Shown here in pieces: positions 27,097-36,834 of a DNA stretch of 48,869 nucleotides (position 1 is its first letter; every line of letters begins with the position of its first letter). The position numbers were made by a program, and so were the translations under genes. The DNA is from a virus: IMG/VR virus record IMGVR_UViG_3300023174_000248, positions 1 through 48,869 of that record; one strand, 5' to 3'. The notes under the pieces are model-generated. The model was given only the letters and a program-made list of their open reading frames with translations. It made no database searches and had not been told where the DNA came from.

Positions 27097-28437
27097 ATGG
27101 AATCAGTTCTCGACATCCTCGAAGCCCTGGAATCTGACAACTCCCGCCTCTTCAAGGAGGATACCCTCCGTAAGTACCGGGGTAACGAGTTACTCAAGAG
27201 TGTTTTCGTGGCCGTGGGTGATCCCTACATGAATTTCTTCGTAAACAAGTTCAAGGCGCCGAAGCCTGTTGCGATCGCGAGTGAAGCCGATGACGATGTT
27301 CTTGTGTCTTTCCTTGACATGCTTCAAGGCAGTCTCGCTACACGCAACATCACAGGTAATGCCGCCAAACGTGCTGTGGAGCAGTTCTTTGTCTCCTTGG
27401 ACTCTCGTCAGTCCAAGTGGTGTACTCGTATCCTCCTCCGCAATCTTCGTGTTGGAGTAAGCGAAAGTATTGTGGAGAAGACGTGGCCCGGAGCGATCTC
27501 CAAGTTCTCCGTTCAGCTCGCAGAATCTCTCGAGTCCCGCCATGAATCTAGCAAGGGTATTGTGATTGCTGAAACCATCGAATATCCAGTTAGGGTTGAA
27601 CCTAAACTGGACGGGCTGCGTTGCGTTGCGATCAAGCGCAACGGTGCAGTTACTATGTTCACTCGCAGTGGTTCTCCCATCGAAACTCTTCCTACGATCA
27701 AGGCAGCCCTCGAGGCCGCACCGTGGGATGGCTTCGTGCTTGATGCGGAATGCATGGGTCGAGATTGGAATGAATCAGCATCTGTCGTGATGTCCCACAA
27801 GACAGCTAAGGATGATTCCGGAATGATCCTCAACGTATTCGATGCGATGGTATTCGATGATTGGCGCGATCAGGCGAACGATTCGCCTCTCGAGGATCGC
27901 ATCGCTCTCGTACAGGAGCTCGTGGCTCAGGTTGCCTCTGAACATGTGGTTCAGGTTGGGGGCATCACCGCGGCGGATCAGGATGCCCTCCTCAAAGCCT
28001 ACGGCAAGGCCATTGAGAACGGTTTCGAGGGCATCATGGTGAAGAAACTCTCCTCCCCCTACATCTTTAAACGCTCCGATTCGGTGATGAAGTTAAAGCC
28101 GGTGGCGACCTACGAGGGTGTTATCGTGGGCCACTACGAGGGCAACCGTGGTTCCAAGCGCGAGGGCCTGTGGGGTGGTTTCCTCGTGGTGATGCCCAAC
28201 GGCGTGGTCACGAAGGTGGGCGGTGGTTACAACGACAAGATCCGTGCAGAGATCTCCATCGATCCTGACGGATGGATCGGTAAGATCATCGAGGTGGAGG
28301 GCCAACCCGATCCTCTCACTCACAACGGATTAACGAGCGATGGCAAGATTCGCTTTCCTGTCTTCATCCGTGAACGTGATCCTCGTGATGTGGATCCCAA
28401 AGTGATCGCGGCAGGGGAGGCGTACCGTGCCAACTGA
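27097..28437 (+). CDS. ATP-dependent DNA ligase
   Basis: It seals nicks in duplex DNA through a ligase-AMP intermediate. Motif I is EPKLDGLRC with Lys170 as the adenylated residue. Later motifs follow in order: VLDAECMG (motif III-like), GFEGIMVKK (motif IV), MKLKPVATYEGVIVG (motif V) and an OB-fold with KVGGGYND. An N-terminal helical domain of about 150 residues precedes them, as in larger viral ligases. The 446-residue length is typical for phage and archaeal-like forms. It heads a unit with a small helical protein and an FGE-fold protein. Confidence 0.93.
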   Translation: MESVLDILEALESDNSRLFKEDTLRKYRGNELLKSVFVAVGDPYMNFFVNKFKAPKPVAIASEADDDVLVSFLDMLQGSLATRNITGNAAKRAVEQFFVSLDSRQSKWCTRILLRNLRVGVSESIVEKTWPGAISKFSVQLAESLESRHESSKGIVIAETIEYPVRVEPKLDGLRCVAIKRNGAVTMFTRSGSPIETLPTIKAALEAAPWDGFVLDAECMGRDWNESASVVMSHKTAKDDSGMILNVFDAMVFDDWRDQANDSPLEDRIALVQELVAQVASEHVVQVGGITAADQDALLKAYGKAIENGFEGIMVKKLSSPYIFKRSDSVMKLKPVATYEGVIVGHYEGNRGSKREGLWGGFLVVMPNGVVTKVGGGYNDKIRAEISIDPDGWIGKIIEVEGQPDPLTHNGLTSDGKIRFPVFIRERDPRDVDPKVIAAGEAYRAN

Positions 28438-28660
28438 GGAAGAACTCAAGGATTCTGCGCACCTCCACAGGTTGCTCATGAAACCTGAGAACGAACCTGC
28501 GAGGCGGGCGTACGCCAAGGTGTACAGGGCGATGATGGCGTGCTCCTCCGCGCTCGATCGGATCCGGAGGAGGGACGTGTGCGGTTCCCTCCAGGAAGAG
28601 GTGGACGAGATGCGCAGGATGGCGTATGATGCGATGAGACAAGCGTTTCCGGAGGAGTGA
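28427..28660 (+). CDS. Helical hypothetical protein, 77 aa
   Basis: GTG 28427 overlaps the ligase end by 11 bases. PTEEELKDSAHLHRLLMKPE then RAYAKVYRAMMACSSALDRI and EVDEMRRMAYDAMRQAFPEE: three charged helices. No family recognised. It could be a ligase-associated factor only by position. Confidence 0.55.
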   Translation: MPTEEELKDSAHLHRLLMKPENEPARRAYAKVYRAMMACSSALDRIRRRDVCGSLQEEVDEMRRMAYDAMRQAFPEE

Positions 28661-29472
28661 TGTTCAAGAATTTTCTTGTGTTCTCTACGTTCCTGTGCCT
28701 CGGTGGTGTCGTGACCGCATCGGAACCGATACCGCAAGAGGTCGAGTATCAAGCACTCAAGGCGAGGGCCTGCCCGGGCGATATGGTCCGAGTGAGAGGA
28801 ATGGCGCTGCCCGCGGGGTCCGATATTGTCGAAGTTCTCCAGGATTCCACGTGTGATGATTGGATCTCCACTCAGTTTCCCGCCAGGTGCGCCAGATTTA
28901 ATCGAGAGAAATGGACCAAGGTTACTGACGGTCTAAAAAACAAACGCCACCAGATGGAATTCTGCATGGACACGTACGAGTGGCCCAACATGCCGGGCGT
29001 GGATCCCCGTGTGTTCATCGATTGGTACTCGGCGAAGAGGACGTGCGAGACCGCGGGCAAGCGACTCTGCACCGAGGAGGAGTGGACCTTCGCCTGTGAA
29101 GGTGAGGAGGGGCTTCCGTATCCATACGGTTACGATCGCGACTCGAGCGCCTGTAACATCGATCACAAGTGGATCGCTCCTGATGTCGACGCGCTTCAGA
29201 ATCCTGCGAAGCGAGGCGAGGAACTCCTCAGGCTCTGGCAGGGGGTTCCCAGTGGATCCATGGAGAAGTGTGTGAGCCCGTTCGGGGTGCACGACATGAC
29301 CGGAAACGTGGACGAGTGGACGAGTTCCACACGGAAGTCTGGGTACAGGTCGATCCTGAAGGGTGGGTACTGGTCAGTCGTCCGGAACCGGTGCCGGCCC
29401 ACCACGAGGATACATTTCGAGGGGTACAGTAACTACCAGCAAGGTTTCCGGTGTTGCACGGATGGTAGGTAG
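28660..29472 (+). CDS. Secreted formylglycine-generating-enzyme (SUMF1)-fold protein
   Basis: A GGAGGAG site precedes ATG 28660. A signal peptide (FKNFLVFSTFLCLGGVVTAS) is followed by an FGE-sulfatase fold: FCMDTYEWPN, DWYSAKRTCETAGKRLCTEE, ACEGEEGLPYPYG, GVHDMTGNVDEWTS, LKGGYWSVVRNRCRPTTR, QQGFRCC. The copper-binding Cys pair of true FGE is not clear (one Cys in RNRCRPTTR), so it is probably a binding or scaffold version, as in many bacterial paralogues. The fold also serves as the variable protein of diversity-generating retroelements, but no reverse transcriptase is present here. Confidence 0.82.
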   Translation: MFKNFLVFSTFLCLGGVVTASEPIPQEVEYQALKARACPGDMVRVRGMALPAGSDIVEVLQDSTCDDWISTQFPARCARFNREKWTKVTDGLKNKRHQMEFCMDTYEWPNMPGVDPRVFIDWYSAKRTCETAGKRLCTEEEWTFACEGEEGLPYPYGYDRDSSACNIDHKWIAPDVDALQNPAKRGEELLRLWQGVPSGSMEKCVSPFGVHDMTGNVDEWTSSTRKSGYRSILKGGYWSVVRNRCRPTTRIHFEGYSNYQQGFRCCTDGR

Positions 29473-29555
29473 GTCGAATTCTCCCGAATATTCTGGTGAC
29501 GTCCCAGTGGGCCTCGCGTGGGGAGCATCATCGTTGATCTTTTTCGTGTGTGTAG

Positions 29556-29584
29556 TGCAAAGTGGAAGAGAGAAGGGATAAACT
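29556..29584 (+). promoter_or_regulatory. Phage promoter for the VWA unit
   Basis: TGCAAAGT at 29556-29563, 15 bases, TAAACT at 29579-29584, 6 bases, ATG 29591. Identical -10 to the promoters at 4261 and 4766, the latter driving the partner MoxR gene. Confidence 0.8.
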
Positions 29585-29590
29585 AAGATC

Positions 29591-30919
29591 ATGTTCGCCA
29601 ACTGTGAAACCGATTTCAACCTCGACCGGCACCTCATCTCCTTCCTGCAGGACAATCCGTTCTTCGCGGAGTTGAGCCGGCACATCCAGAAGACGCCCAC
29701 TCGGTCGATGCCCACCGCGGCGGTGGCGTTCAACGAGAAAACGGACGAGCTCGTCCTCTACTGGAACCCTGAGTTCTTCTCGAAACTGTCGCAGTGGGAG
29801 GTCCGAGGCGTCCTCACCCACGAGTACTACCACCTCGTCTTCGGGCACCTCTACGGTCGCCGACGAACTCCTCCGCAACTGTGGAACATTGCGACCGATC
29901 TCGCCATTAACTCTGTCATTATGGATTCGTCAAAGAATGGAACAGGTGGTCGTCTACAAGGGGACAGACCTCTTCCTACATTCGCACTTGTTCCTGGTGC
30001 TCGACCGAAGCATCCTGACGGTCGTGAATATACGAAAGATGAAGAGCAGGCGCAGAAGCTCGCTAATGTTATCGAGAAGCTGCCTACCATGAAGGCCTCT
30101 GAGTGGTACTTCGAGAAGATCAAGGAGGAATCCGACAAGGACAAGGCGTCGGGCGGAGAGGGCTTCGACTTCGACGGCGGGGGAGAACCCGGGATCGGTT
30201 CGATGGACGAGCACGGTTCGTGGTCGGAGGTTCCCGATGAGATCAAGGAGTACGTGGAGGGCAAGGTCAAGTCGATCGTTGAGAAGGCGGCGAAGCACGC
30301 TGACTCGCAGGCGAACGGTTGGGGAAACATTCCTTCAGAGCTCGTCGACGCGATCCGCAAGTCGGTGTCCAGTGTCGTGAACTGGCGAAACGTTCTCCGT
30401 CAGTTCGTGGGCACGATCACTCGTGGCGGACGTTCCACTTCGATCAAGCGCATCAATCCTCGCTATCCCTACATCCATCCGGGCGTGAAGCGCGGTTACC
30501 AGGCGAAACTCCTCATCGCGATCGACCAGTCGGGCTCCGTGTCCAACGAGATGCTCGGTGAGTTCTTTGCCGAACTTGGCTCGCTCACGAAGAAGGTCAC
30601 GATCGACATCCTGCCCTTCGACACCGAGGCGTACGAGAAGGACCTCTACACGTGGCGCCGCGGCGCCAATCTTCCCGCGAAGCGCGTCCGAGGAGGAGGC
30701 ACCGATTTCAACGCTCCCACCGTTTTCGCCAACAATCCGAAGAATCGTGGTCGGTGGGACGGCATGCTCATCATGACTGATGGTGAGTGCAGCGCACCTG
30801 GTCCCTCCCGGATCAAGCGCGGGTACGTGATCGGAAAGGGCCACACCCTTCTCTTCGCCACGAGCGAGATCGTGATCAAGATGGACGAGGCCGCGGCATC
30901 AGAGGGGGCGTGGCGATGA
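29591..30919 (+). CDS. DUF2201-type metallopeptidase/VWA protein, MoxR partner
   Basis: The N-terminal domain has THEYYHLVFGH (H77, E78, H81, with H86 nearby), a putative metallopeptidase. A Gly/Asp-rich linker and a helical part follow. The C-terminal VWA-like domain has LIAIDQSGSVS (MIDAS residues D312, S314, S316), RVRGGGTDF, and LIMTDGECS. Such proteins pair with MoxR ATPases. Here the partner lies at 4824. The promoter has the same -10. It overlaps the next gene by ATGA. Confidence 0.88.
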   Translation: MFANCETDFNLDRHLISFLQDNPFFAELSRHIQKTPTRSMPTAAVAFNEKTDELVLYWNPEFFSKLSQWEVRGVLTHEYYHLVFGHLYGRRRTPPQLWNIATDLAINSVIMDSSKNGTGGRLQGDRPLPTFALVPGARPKHPDGREYTKDEEQAQKLANVIEKLPTMKASEWYFEKIKEESDKDKASGGEGFDFDGGGEPGIGSMDEHGSWSEVPDEIKEYVEGKVKSIVEKAAKHADSQANGWGNIPSELVDAIRKSVSSVVNWRNVLRQFVGTITRGGRSTSIKRINPRYPYIHPGVKRGYQAKLLIAIDQSGSVSNEMLGEFFAELGSLTKKVTIDILPFDTEAYEKDLYTWRRGANLPAKRVRGGGTDFNAPTVFANNPKNRGRWDGMLIMTDGECSAPGPSRIKRGYVIGKGHTLLFATSEIVIKMDEAAASEGAWR

Positions 30920-31629
30920 TCCAACGACCCCTCACGCTCAATCCTCAGGTCTCGCAATCTCCCGTTGTGATGATCGCCGTTCCCACGGGAGGCGATATCC
31001 ACACTGACACCGTCAAGTCCCTCCTCACCCTCCAGAACGACCTGCTCCGAAGGGGCATGAGGCACCACTTCAATTTCTCCAAGAGTTCCTTCCTTCCCCA
31101 CGGACGGGCACAGGTGTGTGGTGCCTCTCTCGACCGGGGTAAGTTCCAACAACCCTTCGGCACGGAGGAGATCACCCACATCTTCATGGTGGACAGCGAC
31201 ATCGTGTTCACCCCCGAGGACTTCTGGCGATTGTGGGCCCACGACGTTCCCGTGGTGGCGGGTGCCTACTGTTACTCCACCGAGGCGCTGACCCGCGAGG
31301 AGGACAAGAGAATTGTGGCAGGCGCCTGGGACGTGGAGTTCTTCAAGGCGCATTACACGTTCCCAGCGTACACCCTCGGTCAGGCCCGAGGCCTCGCCAA
31401 TCCCCTCCTCGAGGTTGACTGGTTGGGCCTCGGATTCGCTCTGGTGAGGACAGAAGTGTTCGCTAAAATTGAGTACCCGTGGTTCAATTCAGAATTAATC
31501 GTAATTGACGACCTTCAGGACACCACTTCTGAGGACGTGGGCTGGTGTCGAAAAGTGAAACGAGCAGGATACAAGATCCTGCTCGATCCCACTGTGAAGG
31601 TGGGCCACCTCAAGGGTGTGGCAATTTAG
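30916..31629 (+). CDS. GT-A-type glycosyltransferase
   Basis: ATG 30916 overlaps the VWA stop. SPVVMIAVPTGGDIHTDTVK opens a GT-A fold, THIFMVDSDIVFTPEDFW holds the DxD-type D93-S-D95, and TSEDVGWCRKVKRAGYKILL then DPTVKVGH is the typical phage-GT acceptor-side segment. It transfers a sugar from a nucleotide donor with a divalent metal. The target may be virion fibre, modified DNA or host surface; it ends against the convergent fibre gene. Confidence 0.8.
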   Translation: MIQRPLTLNPQVSQSPVVMIAVPTGGDIHTDTVKSLLTLQNDLLRRGMRHHFNFSKSSFLPHGRAQVCGASLDRGKFQQPFGTEEITHIFMVDSDIVFTPEDFWRLWAHDVPVVAGAYCYSTEALTREEDKRIVAGAWDVEFFKAHYTFPAYTLGQARGLANPLLEVDWLGLGFALVRTEVFAKIEYPWFNSELIVIDDLQDTTSEDVGWCRKVKRAGYKILLDPTVKVGHLKGVAI

Positions 31630-34600
31630 ACGGTGTATGTGACAGAGAAGATGACCTCTTCAGTGCCTTGATCTGCATAATTAGCCAAATCTTGGTTGGC
31701 AGTACCTGATGCAAATCTATCAATATATATTTGGTCACCATCAATATAAGCTGTGATTGGACTACTGAGAGTGGATTTAAATCCGGTTATAGATACTGAT
31801 GCCGCAGACTTTAATGCTGGTGCCGGTGCTGAACTTCCATTAAGGTCTATTGAGAGACGTCCGCTTACAGTCGGCTTTGTACCACTAACTTTTAGATGTC
31901 CATGAAGATGAACAGTTCTTCCGTTTCTTGTCATTCTTACCGTCTTAAAGCTGTTATCTAATGTTATTGCGCCGCCGACGCTTGCATATAGTCTTACATT
32001 AAAACTATCTTCATAGTAGCAGTCCAATATTTGCGTGTCACCATTTGACGGGCTCGACGGAAGTCTCACGCCGTATCCCGAAGTATCCACCTTTATATTT
32101 CCAGAATTGACATGAAGTTTTTCGGAAGGGTTGGTTATGCCGATGCCGACGTTGCCGCTTCCGCTGACGAAGAGGAGTGAGGTTCCCGCAGAGTTCTGCA
32201 CGTCGAACGTTCCTGCTCCGCCCGTCGGTGATACGACACCCTCTTTGACAACCATGGTTGGTGTGGTGGCCGTGGAAGATCCTGAAACGTGGAACCTCGC
32301 CGTGTAGATTGATGTTCCGATTCCTATGTTTCCTGAAGAATCAACGGTCAGCGAAGACGTCAGTGAACCGATGGTGCCGTAGTACAAGTCGAGTTTGTCT
32401 GTGGACCTGTTGAACTCTAGCGTCCTGCATGCAGTGCCTGAATTTTTTGATCCGAAGTAGAGAGTCGACAATGCACTTGCCACGCCTAAACCCACTCTGT
32501 CGGGCCCGCCGTTGTGGACAGAGAGCGCTTCATTCGGTGTTATGGTTCCGATTCCGACGTTACCGCTTCCGCTGACGAAGAGGAGTGAGGTTCCTGCGGA
32601 GTTCTGGACGACTAACGTTCCAGCTCCACCCGTCGGTGATACCACACCCTCTTTGACAACCATGGTTGGTGTGGTTGCCGTTGAAGAACCAGAGACAAAG
32701 AGACGAGCGGTGAAGGAGGTTGTTCCAATTCCAACGTTTGCGGCGGAATTAAGCCTCATCACCTCGGTCGTTCCATTTGCTAACTGGAATAGCTGTATCT
32801 GGCCCTTGTAAGTGTTGACAGAAGTTAGTCCAACTTGTCCGCCTATTATTAGAGCCGAAGCTGCGTTGCCCGTGAGGCTGCTTGAAACGTAGAGGTTCGC
32901 GACTGAAGGATTGTTCGTGTTAATTCCAACTCCGCCGCTGCCGCTGACGAAGAGGAGAGAGGTTCCCGCGGAGTTCTGAACGTCGAGGACACCTACGCCT
33001 GATACAGAATTTACTCCTTCTTTAACAATCATTGTCGGTGTTGTCGTCGAGGGAGATCCTGACACAAAGAGTCGTGCACTATAGGTAGATGTTCCTATTC
33101 CGACGTTTCCGGTCGTGTCGACACGCATCCTCTCTACGTCGGCAGTGAGAAGAGCAAAAGGGTGGCCTGTTGAAGTTCCACTGTATGCAATACTGTTGAG
33201 ACAATAACCGACTCTTTGTGAGGTTGTTCCATCTGTCGCTTCAATTTGAACACCTGAAAGACTTGAAACGTGAAGAATAGCACTGGGTGTGGTCGTTCCA
33301 ATTCCGACGTTTCCTCCTACCGGATTCAACAAAAGAGGATAAGAAGCACCAGAGCCATTACCACCGGCGCCTTGATAGTCTTTTGTCTGCAACCAGAAAC
33401 CAAACGGCGTTGTGGCGTACCCGCCTGCAATGAGTCTGACAGTAGAATTTGTGGTGAGTGCTGTTATTCCCGATTCTGCAGTGAGAGATGGAACGTCTGA
33501 AATACCTTTGACTTCGAGGGTCGCCTTCGGGCTTGACGATCCAATTCCGACCTTTCCGCTGCCGCTGACGAAGAGGAGTGACGTTCCTGCGGAGTTCTGT
33601 ACGTCGAGAACCGGGAGGCTTGAACCATTTTCAATCCCGTGTTTGACTAAAAATGTCGTGTCAGCTCCTGTTCCCGAACCTGAGACAAAAATCCTCGAAG
33701 TCGCCGGGTTAGTCATGCCGATTCCGACGTTTCCTGAAGAATCAACGGTCAGAGCTGACATCATCGAAGATCCGTTGACGCCGTAGTACAAGTCGAGTTT
33801 GCCTGTGGTCCTGCTAAACGCTAGCGTCCTGTACGCTTCAGGGGAAACACCGCCGACGGTTGATCCGAGGTAGAGCGTCGAAACCGCGCCAGATACGCCG
33901 AGGCCCACTCTGTCGTGCCCGCCGTTGTGGACAGAGAGCTTTTCGCTTGGAGATACAGTTCCAACGCCGACGTTTGTCCCGTCGTCGTACATCACAGAAG
34001 TCCCGACGTGATTGGAACCCGCCCACTTGGTGACGTAGTTGGTAGTTCCGCTGCCGGAGACGAGGGTCGTCTCTAAATTGAGTTTTCCTGCCTTCCACGT
34101 GTCGGTCGACGTGTCCCAGACGAGAGAGCCCGTCGTGAGCGCCATGTTATCGGCGACGTAGATTCCTCCTGTCGACTGCGGCGAAGGTGCAGCGTTGACC
34201 AGAATTGCGTTATCCTTGATGTTGAGGATGTCAGTGTTGATGATTGTCTGCGTGCCGGCAACTGTGAGGTTTCCGCTGATGGACACGTCTCCATTCACAG
34301 AAAGCTTGTTTCCGTTTGTCACAGACGTTCCGATTCCAATGTTGCCTTCTGCGGTCATGCGCAATCCAGATATTCCGGTTGCCCAGGGGGCGATTACAAA
34401 ATTTCCCGTATCTTTTGATCCACCATCAAAAATGATTCCACTGTCTCCCTCTTGGACGATGGAATTATTGGCTCCGACAGTCATTGCCGGTCTTATCCGA
34501 ATATTGCTTGTCACTGCTCCGCCGAATACACGAAGACCGTTGGTGCCATTGGCACTTTCCGTGTAAACGTTGAGTCGACTGTCTGTTATTAACCTGTTTG

Positions 34601-36395
34601 TTCCGACACCAATATTGCCGCTGCCGCTGACCACGAGAAGAGAGGTTCCTATGTTGCTCTGAACGTCGAGGACAGGACCTGTTGGTGAGGTAACTCCTGC
34701 TTTAATAAGCGTAGTGGCTGCCGATGCCGTTGAAGAACCTGATACTTGAAGGCGGGCAGCAGGCGATGTTGTGCTTCCAATTCCGACGTTGCCGCTGTTG
34801 TCGATATAAACCCTGTACACTTCAGCTGATTCATCAGCTATTACAAATGCTTGCCCGTTATCTTGACCGATTGACCATGTGCGTTCCGGCTTGTAGAGAT
34901 ATATTCTGTTCCAATTACCATTATCATTGTCGATTTGGAATGCATCGCTTGAACTTCCTGATACATGCAGTTTCTTCGTCGGATTAGTCTTTCCTATTCC
35001 CACACTGCCGGTAGTATAAATCACACCGCTCACATCTGAAGTAAAGTAAACAGGGCTTACTGCTGAAATCTCTGTTAAAGTTTTTCCGCTTGTGTTGTTA
35101 AGATCGAAGAACTTCATGTCATTGCTGTTCTTCTCTATCCTTGTTCCTGAGGACCCAAACTGAATGTCATTTGCCGTAACAAAGATCGACCCAGTTCCTA
35201 CAGACAAAGATCCGCTGATTCTTACATCACCACCAAAGACGACTTTGTCTGCACCCGTATTGTTGTCGGTACGAGAACCGCTTATCCACATGAAAACGTC
35301 TGAGCCAACAGCGTTATTTCCGGAGCTGGACGATATCCATAGAACCTCTGCTCCATTTGACTTTTGAGCACTTAGTATCGGGGAAGGAACACCAGCCTTG
35401 ATGGCGAATACGACGTCAGTTGAAGTCGAGGATCCTGTGACGAGCAGACGCGTTGTGTTCGCAGTTAATCCCGGTAGTTCTCCACCGAGGATGGCATTTC
35501 CGTTGTTGTCAATAAAAAACCTCTTTGATGTTCCGTCTCCGCCGAAGAAAGTGTGCTGACGCGACGTGTAAGTGTTGGAAGCAAATCCAAGAATATTAGG
35601 CTGGCCTATTGAGATGCCGTGGGAAGATCCTCCGTAAGATGAAGACACGTGGAGCTTTGCGTCTGGGCTGTTTGTTCCGATTCCTATCCTTCCGCCGACT
35701 GATCCGAGAGTTCCTGTCACAAATAGGACAGAAGTTCCCGAAAAATTCTGAACATCAAAAAGGCTTGAATAACCTCCTTTTATCACGGCTGTAGGAATGA
35801 CTGAAGGAGAGCCAGTGACATAGAGACGACCAGAAAAAGAAGTTGTTCCAATTCCTATTCCCGTACTGTTGTCATAGATGATGCTGTTACCAATAGTATT
35901 TGAGGCAGTAAATTTGGAAACATAATTTGTTGTTCCGCTTCCATTGACTCCACCACCTCCACCACCCGACAATTCAGTCCAGACAAGAGATGTTGAGCCT
36001 ACAGTTATAATGCCCGTGGTGGACATTATGAAAATTTTACCAGAGTTTAGAGAACCTTCTTCTACGTACGTGGTTGCTCCACAGCTTATTGTGTCTTGGC
36101 GGGCATCAGAAGATCTAGTTAGAGAATAGTTTGCACCTGAAACTTCGTAGTAATAGATTCCATTATCCGATCCAGAGCCTTGATCTTTTAAGAGAACTCT
36201 GTCTTCGTCTGCAAGTGTTATGCCATCAACAACAAGGGGTACGGAACCTGCAAGAGCAACACTGGAAGTTGAAGCGGCCTTCACTGACTTCTTCCAGTCT
36301 AGTGTTTCATCAACTATAATCTCTAATAGTTCAGTTTTTGGCTGCACCCTATAGTAAGAGTAGGTCTTCCTGTATCTTTGAGAATCTCTAGACAT
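31626..36395 (-). CDS. Giant repeat-built tail fibre protein
   Basis: A 1589-residue protein. The N-terminal domain (VALAGSVPLVVDGITLADED, RVLLKDQGSGSDNGIYYYE) is the common fibre-attached module with DRVL.KDQ..DNGIY. It is followed by many copies of DVQNSAGTSLLFVSGSGNVG and IGT..P.A.L.VSGSST units and one ISGNLTVAGTQTI element. The C-terminal domain (TRNGRTVHLHGHLKVSGTKP, ending VIFSVTYTV) lacks the S74 chaperone. It probably forms a long trimeric beta-fibre for host binding. Converges on the glycosyltransferase by a 4-base overlap. Confidence 0.85.
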   Translation of the reverse strand: MSRDSQRYRKTYSYYRVQPKTELLEIIVDETLDWKKSVKAASTSSVALAGSVPLVVDGITLADEDRVLLKDQGSGSDNGIYYYEVSGANYSLTRSSDARQDTISCGATTYVEEGSLNSGKIFIMSTTGIITVGSTSLVWTELSGGGGGGVNGSGTTNYVSKFTASNTIGNSIIYDNSTGIGIGTTSFSGRLYVTGSPSVIPTAVIKGGYSSLFDVQNFSGTSVLFVTGTLGSVGGRIGIGTNSPDAKLHVSSSYGGSSHGISIGQPNILGFASNTYTSRQHTFFGGDGTSKRFFIDNNGNAILGGELPGLTANTTRLLVTGSSTSTDVVFAIKAGVPSPILSAQKSNGAEVLWISSSSGNNAVGSDVFMWISGSRTDNNTGADKVVFGGDVRISGSLSVGTGSIFVTANDIQFGSSGTRIEKNSNDMKFFDLNNTSGKTLTEISAVSPVYFTSDVSGVIYTTGSVGIGKTNPTKKLHVSGSSSDAFQIDNDNGNWNRIYLYKPERTWSIGQDNGQAFVIADESAEVYRVYIDNSGNVGIGSTTSPAARLQVSGSSTASAATTLIKAGVTSPTGPVLDVQSNIGTSLLVVSGSGNIGVGTNRLITDSRLNVYTESANGTNGLRVFGGAVTSNIRIRPAMTVGANNSIVQEGDSGIIFDGGSKDTGNFVIAPWATGISGLRMTAEGNIGIGTSVTNGNKLSVNGDVSISGNLTVAGTQTIINTDILNIKDNAILVNAAPSPQSTGGIYVADNMALTTGSLVWDTSTDTWKAGKLNLETTLVSGSGTTNYVTKWAGSNHVGTSVMYDDGTNVGVGTVSPSEKLSVHNGGHDRVGLGVSGAVSTLYLGSTVGGVSPEAYRTLAFSRTTGKLDLYYGVNGSSMMSALTVDSSGNVGIGMTNPATSRIFVSGSGTGADTTFLVKHGIENGSSLPVLDVQNSAGTSLLFVSGSGKVGIGSSSPKATLEVKGISDVPSLTAESGITALTTNSTVRLIAGGYATTPFGFWLQTKDYQGAGGNGSGASYPLLLNPVGGNVGIGTTTPSAILHVSSLSGVQIEATDGTTSQRVGYCLNSIAYSGTSTGHPFALLTADVERMRVDTTGNVGIGTSTYSARLFVSGSPSTTTPTMIVKEGVNSVSGVGVLDVQNSAGTSLLFVSGSGGVGINTNNPSVANLYVSSSLTGNAASALIIGGQVGLTSVNTYKGQIQLFQLANGTTEVMRLNSAANVGIGTTSFTARLFVSGSSTATTPTMVVKEGVVSPTGGAGTLVVQNSAGTSLLFVSGSGNVGIGTITPNEALSVHNGGPDRVGLGVASALSTLYFGSKNSGTACRTLEFNRSTDKLDLYYGTIGSLTSSLTVDSSGNIGIGTSIYTARFHVSGSSTATTPTMVVKEGVVSPTGGAGTFDVQNSAGTSLLFVSGSGNVGIGITNPSEKLHVNSGNIKVDTSGYGVRLPSSPSNGDTQILDCYYEDSFNVRLYASVGGAITLDNSFKTVRMTRNGRTVHLHGHLKVSGTKPTVSGRLSIDLNGSSAPAPALKSAASVSITGFKSTLSSPITAYIDGDQIYIDRFASGTANQDLANYADQGTEEVIFSVTYTV

Positions 36396-36433
36396 TTTGT
36401 TTTTCTTTCGTCTTTAATTACACTGAAGTTATT

Positions 36434-36463
36434 TTGTATACACTTGCTGCGTACTGTTATAAA
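36434..36463 (+). promoter_or_regulatory. Sigma70-type promoter for the lipoprotein
   Basis: TTGTAT at 36434-36439, 18 bases, TATAAA at 36458-36463, in the 112-bp divergent gap. AGGAGA precedes the lipoprotein start, so this is a conventional leader mRNA rather than the leaderless class. Confidence 0.5.
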
Positions 36464-36507
36464 TAAGATGCGCGGATGGAAATTTTCCGCATAGGAGAAA
36501 AAAGATT

Positions 36508-36765
36508 ATGAAGTTATTTACAGGTTTATTCTTGCTCGTTGCAGCTTTTGCCCTTGTTGGATGCGAGAAGAGGGTTGAAGCTCCTGCTGTGGTCGATGCA
36601 GCAGCTGTAGATGCAGTCGATGCAGGTGCCGCTGCCCCTGCTTGCTGTGAAGTTGATGCAACAGCCGCCGTTGCTCCTCTCACAGTCACTGCAACTGTTT
36701 CAACAGAAGTTGTCAACACAGCTGCGGCGCCTGTTAACTCGCCTTCGACGACGACAAAGAAGTGA
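36508..36765 (+). CDS. Small Ala/Val-rich lipoprotein
   Basis: MKLFTGLFLLVAAFALVGCE has a classic lipobox (LVGC, Cys19). The mature part is low-complexity (VVDAAAVDAVDAGAAAPACC), with two adjacent cysteines and a Thr-rich tail. It is likely exported and lipid-anchored. It could act in superinfection exclusion or as a spanin-like piece, but nothing confirms it. An AGGAG site supports the start. Confidence 0.75.
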   Translation: MKLFTGLFLLVAAFALVGCEKRVEAPAVVDAAAVDAVDAGAAAPACCEVDATAAVAPLTVTATVSTEVVNTAAAPVNSPSTTTKK

Positions 36766-36770
36766 AGCAC

Positions 36771-36830
36771 AGGCCTGGCAGTTTGAGGGAACACCTTTTG
36801 GAAGAGTGGATTCGATGTCCACCCAGGCCT
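36771..36830. repeat. Inverted repeat before the NADAR gene
   Basis: AGGCCTGG (36771-36778) and CCAGGCCT (36823-36830) are perfect 8-bp inverted repeats 44 bases apart, ending 4 bases before the next start. It could be a binding site or a long-range stem controlling translation. Confidence 0.35.
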
Positions 36831-36834
36831 CCAG

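Noticed and set aside
28660-29472. A diversity-generating retroelement target
   Set aside because: No reverse transcriptase, accessory gene or template repeat is present in the window.
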